In this document: positions 60,693 to 64,000 of the stretch, one piece after another
Layout of the letters: each line of letters starts with the position of its first letter
Position numbering within the stretch: position 1 is the first letter of the stretch
Origin: Flavobacteriales bacterium
GTDB lineage: Bacteria; Bacteroidota; Bacteroidia; Flavobacteriales_F; PHOS-HE28
Length of the DNA: 64,000 nucleotides
Assembly: GCA_016721005.1 (NCBI GenBank)
Contig: JADKJM010000005.1
Location: 62,001-126,000, forward strand
Direction of reading: 5' to 3'
Position numbers and translations under genes: made by a program
The notes under the pieces: generated by a model
What the model saw: only the letters and a program-made list of their open reading frames with translations
Databases searched by the model: none
What the model was told of the DNA's origin: nothing

Positions 60693-61172
60693 ATGCCCGG
60701 ACGCTGCACATCCTTCCTGGTCGGTACACTCCTGCTCGGCAGTGGTGTGGCCATGGCCCAACGGAACACCGTGGCCGCAGGTGCCGAAGCCATCGGGACC
60801 GGCGGTACCATGAGCTACACCATCGGGCAGGTGGACCATATGGTGGTCACGAGCGCCGGCGGAACGGTGGCGCAGGGGGTCCAGCAACCGTACGAATTCC
60901 TGGTCCTGCCCGTGGAGGGGATCCATGCACCACCGGCGCTTTCCGTTTCGCCGAACCCCACCGTGGATGGCATCCTCCTGCAAATGGCTTCCACACCCAC
61001 CGGCGATATGAGCTATCGGTTGCTGGGCCAGGACGGCGCATTGATCCGCAGCGCACGGCTCACGGATGAACGCACTGTAGTGCCCATGGCCGACCTGCCT
61101 GCGGCCGTGTACACCATCGTGGTCCTGGACATGGGCCGCCCCACCTCCACCATCAAGATCATCAAGCATTGA
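60693..61172 (+). CDS. Short secreted protein with T9SS sorting domain
   Basis: The protein has 159 residues with a signal peptide (MPGRCTSFLVGTLLLGSGVA). Mature domain GTGGTMSYTIGQVDHMVVTS of a type common in short Bacteroidota T9SS cargo, then the sorting domain (LSVSPNPTVDGILLQMASTP ... LPAAVYTIVVLDMGRPTSTI). Ends 2 bp before the collagen-like gene, which is likely in the same transcript. Confidence 0.82.
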   Translation: MPGRCTSFLVGTLLLGSGVAMAQRNTVAAGAEAIGTGGTMSYTIGQVDHMVVTSAGGTVAQGVQQPYEFLVLPVEGIHAPPALSVSPNPTVDGILLQMASTPTGDMSYRLLGQDGALIRSARLTDERTVVPMADLPAAVYTIVVLDMGRPTSTIKIIKH

Positions 61173-61174
61173 CC

Positions 61175-62170
61175 ATGAGGATCCCCTTCATCCTGTGCGC
61201 GCTCACCCTGCTCGCCGATCCGCTCTTCGCCCAAGCACCGCAGAAGATGAGTTTCCAAGCGGTGCTCCGCGACAACGCCGATGCGCTGATCGTGAATGGT
61301 GCCGTGGGCGTGCGTGCCAGTGTCCTGCAAGGGACCATCAACGGCGCTGCGGTGTTCGTGGAGACGCACACCACCACCACCAATGCCAACGGACTGGTAA
61401 CCCTCGTCATCGGCGATGGCAACCCGGTGAGCGGAACGATGGATGCGATCGACTGGGCGGATGGACCCTACTTCCTGAAGACCGAGACCGACCCGAACGG
61501 GGGCAGTGCGTACACCATCAGCGGTACCAGCCAATTGCTCAGCGTGCCGTATGCGCTGCACGCGGCCAACAACATGCAAGGGCCTGCCGGTCCGCAAGGG
61601 CCGCAAGGCGAACCGGGGTGTAACATGGTCCGCACGGGGAACATGCTCTGCGTGTACACCAGCACCAATGCATACGGCCTCTACCAAGGCCAATCCAGCG
61701 GCAGCTTCAACAACGCCCAATGGACCACCATCGCGTTGAGCGGGACCGTGCTCGGTGTGGAGGCCTCGGAGAACACCATCGTGATCTACACCACCACCAA
61801 TGCCTACGGCCTCTACCAAGCGCAGAGCTCCGGCAGTTTGAACAACGCCCAATGGACCACCATCAGTTTGGGCGGGAACGTGCTCGGCGCTGTGAGCAAC
61901 ACCAACCAGGTGGCCGTGTACACCACCACGAACGCGTACGGCCTGTTCCAAGGGCAAACGACCGGGGGGTTGAGCAATGCGCAGTGGAATACGATCTCAA
62001 TGAGCGGCAATGTGTTGGGCGCCGCAGCCTCCCGGCACCAGTTGGTGATCTACACCAGCACCAACGCTTATGGCTTGTTCCAAGGCCAATCCAGCGGCAA
62101 CTTCAACAACGCCCAATGGACCACCACCGCGTTGAGCGGCACGCCCATCGGGGCGGAAGCCGAGCGGTGA
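61175..62170 (+). CDS. Secreted repeat protein with collagen-like segment and four 44-residue repeats
   Basis: The protein has 331 residues from the ATG at 61175 (MRIPFILCALTLLADPLFAQ). The N-terminal domain (KMSFQAVLRDNADALIVNGA, SGTSQLLSVPYALHAANNM) is the type found before tail-fibre-like or trimeric-adhesin modules in Bacteroidota. It is followed by GPAGPQGPQGEPG, a short collagen-like segment, then four copies of a 44-residue unit beginning YTSTNAYGLYQGQSSGSF. The repeats are exact in length. Probably a secreted, trimeric or fibrous protein; no T9SS domain seen. The LOG gene fragment starts 39 bp after its stop. Confidence 0.8.
   Translation: MRIPFILCALTLLADPLFAQAPQKMSFQAVLRDNADALIVNGAVGVRASVLQGTINGAAVFVETHTTTTNANGLVTLVIGDGNPVSGTMDAIDWADGPYFLKTETDPNGGSAYTISGTSQLLSVPYALHAANNMQGPAGPQGPQGEPGCNMVRTGNMLCVYTSTNAYGLYQGQSSGSFNNAQWTTIALSGTVLGVEASENTIVIYTTTNAYGLYQAQSSGSLNNAQWTTISLGGNVLGAVSNTNQVAVYTTTNAYGLFQGQTTGGLSNAQWNTISMSGNVLGAAASRHQLVIYTSTNAYGLFQGQSSGNFNNAQWTTTALSGTPIGAEAER
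61650..62168 (+). repeat. Four tandem 132-bp (44-residue) coding repeats
   Basis: Each unit runs from Y to the next Y in YTxTNAYGLxQxQ: intervals are 44, 44 and 44 residues with no length variation. The fourth copy is shorter at the C-terminus, where the gene ends. Core text NNAQWTT is nearly constant. Confidence 0.85.
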
Positions 62171-62208
62171 TCCGATCGGGACCGACACGACCAACGACCC
62201 ATCCGGAC

Positions 62209-62284
62209 ATGCGCATCGCCGTCTTCTGCGGAGCCAACACCGGCACCGATCCCGCCATCCTCGAAGCTGCGCGCGCAACGGGTC
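62209..62284 (+). pseudogene. Truncated 5' copy of the LOG-family gene
   Basis: The 76 bp here match the start of the intact gene at 62979-63057 except for one 3-nt gap and three substitutions, and read M-R-I-A-V-F-C-G-A-N-T-G-T-D-P-A-I-L-E. After position 62284 the match stops abruptly and the frame runs into unrelated sequence. This is a gene fragment left at the edge of the toxin-antitoxin block. The interval 62285-62497 contains no gene that I can support other than the promoter box at 62486. Confidence 0.85.
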
Positions 62285-62485
62285 ATGCTGTTGCGAATAT
62301 CCTTCTCCAATGGATCTTCGATCCGTGGTCCCATTTCGCTGAACGGGTCTCCATGTTCACTATTCGGATCCATGACCGGACCATCAACTCCGGGGGTCGC
62401 GCTCCTTCCTTCTCCGGACCGAAGGCCTTCCGGAACAGGCTGCGGTCAGCACACACCGCGACATCGTCGCTAGATGCCGTCGCAC

Positions 62486-62493
62486 TAGCTTTG
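62486..62493 (+). promoter_or_regulatory. -7 box TAGCTTTG of the toxin-antitoxin pair
   Basis: TAGCTTTG stands 4 nt before the antitoxin ATG at 62498 and matches TAnnTTTG. No clear -33. Confidence 0.45.
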
Positions 62494-62497
62494 CCCT

Positions 62498-62707
62498 ATG
62501 GGGAAGAAGAACACCGCCATTCTGATCAGGCCGAAGTCGCCCAAAGAGCAAGCTTTCATTGAAGGTCTGCTGGAGCGGCTTGGTATGGTGAGCCAGTCCC
62601 TATCCGAGGATGAACTGCTCGATATGGGGCTATCCCGGATGATGCGTGACGTGGATCGCTCCAAGAAGGTCGACGCGAAGACCGCGATGAAGGTCCTTGC
62701 GAGCTGA
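62498..62707 (+). CDS. Antitoxin of a type II toxin-antitoxin pair
   Basis: The protein has 69 residues: MGKKNTAILIRPKSPKEQAF, then helical LLERLGMVSQSLSEDELLDM and RDVDRSKKVDAKTAMKVLAS. Small, charged, with an N-terminal strand as in several Bacteroidota antitoxins, and immediately before a RelE/ParE-like toxin. The stop TGA at 62705-62707 overlaps the toxin ATG, so translation is coupled. DNA binding and autoregulation are expected but not shown. Confidence 0.75.
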   Translation: MGKKNTAILIRPKSPKEQAFIEGLLERLGMVSQSLSEDELLDMGLSRMMRDVDRSKKVDAKTAMKVLAS

Positions 62708-62973
62708 TGGAACTCGTCTTCCTCCGCTCCTTCATCCAGGACTTCAAAGCGATCAACGATGCTTCCGTGCGCCGGAAGATCGAACGGACAGTGAAGCAAT
62801 TCGAAGCAGCGCGATCGATACACGAACTGGCGAACGTGAAGAAGTTGGTCGGCTTCCGGAATGCCTATCGTCTGCGGATCGGTGACTACCGGATCGGCTT
62901 CTTCCTCGTCGATGGGAAGGTCGAACTTGCCCGTATCGCGAACCGCCGGGACATCTATCGATCCTTCCCGTGA
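62707..62973 (+). CDS. RelE/ParE-superfamily toxin
   Basis: The protein has 88 residues. MELVFLRSFIQDFKAINDAS at the N-terminus and GFRNAYRLRIGDYRIGFFLV in the core follow the RelE/ParE fold: helical hairpin, then strands ending in YRIGFxxxx and LARIANRRDIYRSFP. This subfamily acts either as an mRNA interferase or as a gyrase inhibitor; the sequence does not decide. Overlaps the antitoxin by 1 nt. Stop TGA at 62971-62973, 5 bp before the LOG gene start. Confidence 0.82.
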   Translation: MELVFLRSFIQDFKAINDASVRRKIERTVKQFEAARSIHELANVKKLVGFRNAYRLRIGDYRIGFFLVDGKVELARIANRRDIYRSFP

Positions 62974-62978
62974 TGACC

Positions 62979-63527
62979 ATGCGCCGCATCGCCGTCTTCT
63001 GCGGAGCCAACAGCGGCACCGATCCCGCCATCCGCGAAGCTGCGCGTGCAACGGGTCGCACCATGGCGGAGCGCGGCATGGGCATCGTCTTCGGGGGCGG
63101 GCATGTGGGGTTGATGGGCGCCGTGGCGGATGCGGCCTTGGAAGCCGGCGGCGAGGTCATCGGCGTGATCCCCGGCTTCATGGTGGAGAAGGAACTCGCC
63201 CACCAAGGCCTTTCCGAACTGATCATCGTGCGCGACATGCACGAGCGGAAGATGCGCATGCACGAACTGAGCGAGGCGGTGATCGCCCTGCCCGGCGGCT
63301 TCGGCACCATGGATGAACTCTTCGAACTGCTCACCTGGCGGCAACTCGGCATCCACCACAAGCCGATGGGCCTGTTGAACGTGAACGGATTCTATGGTCC
63401 GCTCCTGCAACAGATCGACCGTATGCACCGCGACGGCTTCCTCCACGGCGAAACCCGCGTGATCACGGCCGCCACGGTCCACGAACTCCTGGACCGCCTG
63501 CTCGTCGCGGCTATCCCTGCGCCCTAA
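62979..63527 (+). CDS. LOG family protein (cytokinin riboside monophosphate phosphoribohydrolase-like)
   Basis: The protein has 182 residues. The start at 62979 (MRRIAVFCGANSGTDPAIRE) matches the family and the copy at 62209; an in-frame ATG at 62973 and GTG at 62970 are alternatives. The signature PGGFGTMDE is at residues 105-113, preceded by MHERKMRMHELSEAVIAL, with GGGHVGLMGAVADAAL for substrate binding. LOG enzymes cleave nucleoside monophosphates at the N-glycosidic bond to free base and ribose 5-phosphate. Located directly after a toxin gene, with a second, truncated copy of its start upstream. Confidence 0.92.
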   Translation: MRRIAVFCGANSGTDPAIREAARATGRTMAERGMGIVFGGGHVGLMGAVADAALEAGGEVIGVIPGFMVEKELAHQGLSELIIVRDMHERKMRMHELSEAVIALPGGFGTMDELFELLTWRQLGIHHKPMGLLNVNGFYGPLLQQIDRMHRDGFLHGETRVITAATVHELLDRLLVAAIPAP

Positions 63528-63553
63528 CCACACGGTTCCAGCGCCCCGGAGTA

Positions 63554-64000
63554 TTGATCCGCGGTAGCGGATCCATCTGAGTAATGCGCCCTCACCCCCA
63601 ACCCCTCTCCCCCGGGTCATGCCCGGGGCAGGCCGAGAGGGGGGCGCTCCGTGCCAGTACGCATTGTCGCGTGCTTGGGGCTTGATCCGCGGTAACGGAA
63701 CCATCTGCGAAATGCGCCCTCACCCCCAACCCCTCTCCCAAGGAGAGGGGTGTACTCCGTGCTTGAATTCGTTGTTGTGTGCTCCGCGCTTGATCCGCGG
63801 TAGCGGATCCATCTGCGAAATGTGCCCTCACCCCCAACCCCTCTCCCAAGGAGAGGGGTGTACTCCGTGCTTGAATTCGTTGTTGTGTGCTCCGCGCTTG
63901 ATCCGCGGTAGCGGATCCATCTGAGTAATGCGCCCTCACCCCCAACCCCTCTCCCGAGGAGAGGGGAGCGCTCCGTGCTTGAATTCGTTGTTGTGTGCTC
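63554..64000. repeat. Tandem 108-bp repeat with two palindromes, running off the window
   Basis: Four copies begin TTGATCCGCGG at 63554, 63682, 63790 and 63898, spaced 128, 108 and 108 bp; the last is cut by the window edge. Each has a TGATCCGC-GGTA-GCGGATC palindrome and a second hairpin CCCCTCTCC-CAA-GGAGAGGGG. The first copy has a larger loop (CCCGGG...CCCGGGG inside). The read-through in one frame gives PHPQPLSQGEG, a pattern I associate with dispersed intergenic repeats. No gene between 63528 and 64000. Confidence 0.85.

Noticed and set aside
63554..64000. CRISPR array or coding PHPQPLSQGEG protein
   Set aside because: The repeat is 108 bp of which all parts recur, without spacers; the ORFs read repeat DNA and have no start context.

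Overview
The window looks like a chromosomal segment of a Bacteroidota bacterium, most likely in or near the Flavobacteriales and GC-rich for that group. Three things point there. Several secreted proteins end in type IX secretion (T9SS) sorting domains. Many start codons sit 5 to 25 nt downstream of a TAnnTTTG-like -7 box and have no obvious Shine-Dalgarno sequence. The families are typical of the phylum: membrane-anchored prolyl oligopeptidase, LytS/LytTR pairs with a two-component propeller, GbsR/MarR regulators, single-gene DnaE. There is no rRNA, prophage, insertion sequence or CRISPR array. One tRNA (Asp) is present.

Layout. 1-9 kb: a partial YwqK-like gene, T9SS cargo proteins, a frame-disrupted M1 aminopeptidase, 6-phosphofructokinase with an unusual Mg/ATP loop, a lipoprotein, a GT87-like membrane enzyme and a serine hydrolase. 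9-17 kb: ornithine aminotransferase, a GlmU-like nucleotidyltransferase, a PitA/DUF47 phosphate operon, PaaY, a two-helix membrane protein, and an RnfD-like/DUF2330 pair. 17-21 kb: two single-domain response regulators, a small histidine kinase, and a HisKA_2 kinase interrupted by an in-frame TAA. 21-31 kb: prolyl oligopeptidase, an AhpD-like protein, a 21-bp tandem repeat, dnaE (carrying an in-frame palindromic insertion), trxA, a DUF58 protein and tRNA-Asp with two terminators. 31-48 kb: a reprolysin-like metalloprotease, a LytS/LytTR two-component pair, then an outer-membrane barrel, a protein of about 2,070 residues (split by one frameshift) and an FN3 protein, apparently one operon. 48-56 kb: a GbsR/MarR regulator whose own promoter and the next promoter share an operator-like 20-mer, a TIGR01777 epimerase, a MacAB-like efflux operon and a second serine hydrolase. 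56-64 kb: T9SS cargo, a GT39-like membrane protein, rsmE, a collagen-like protein with four 44-residue repeats, a toxin-antitoxin pair lying between a truncated and an intact copy of the start of a LOG gene, and a 108-bp palindromic tandem repeat running off the end.

How the genes fit together. The most coherent blocks are phosphate uptake (Pit plus DUF47), the ATPase/permease/permease/adaptor efflux operon, and the sensor-regulator pair next to the giant surface-protein operon. The most unusual structural observations are the toxin-antitoxin/LOG arrangement, the paired operators, the palindromic insertion in dnaE, and four reading-frame lesions in three genes. The lesions could be sequencing errors or recent decay; the sequence alone cannot decide. 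All family names here come from reading motifs by eye; no database search was run.
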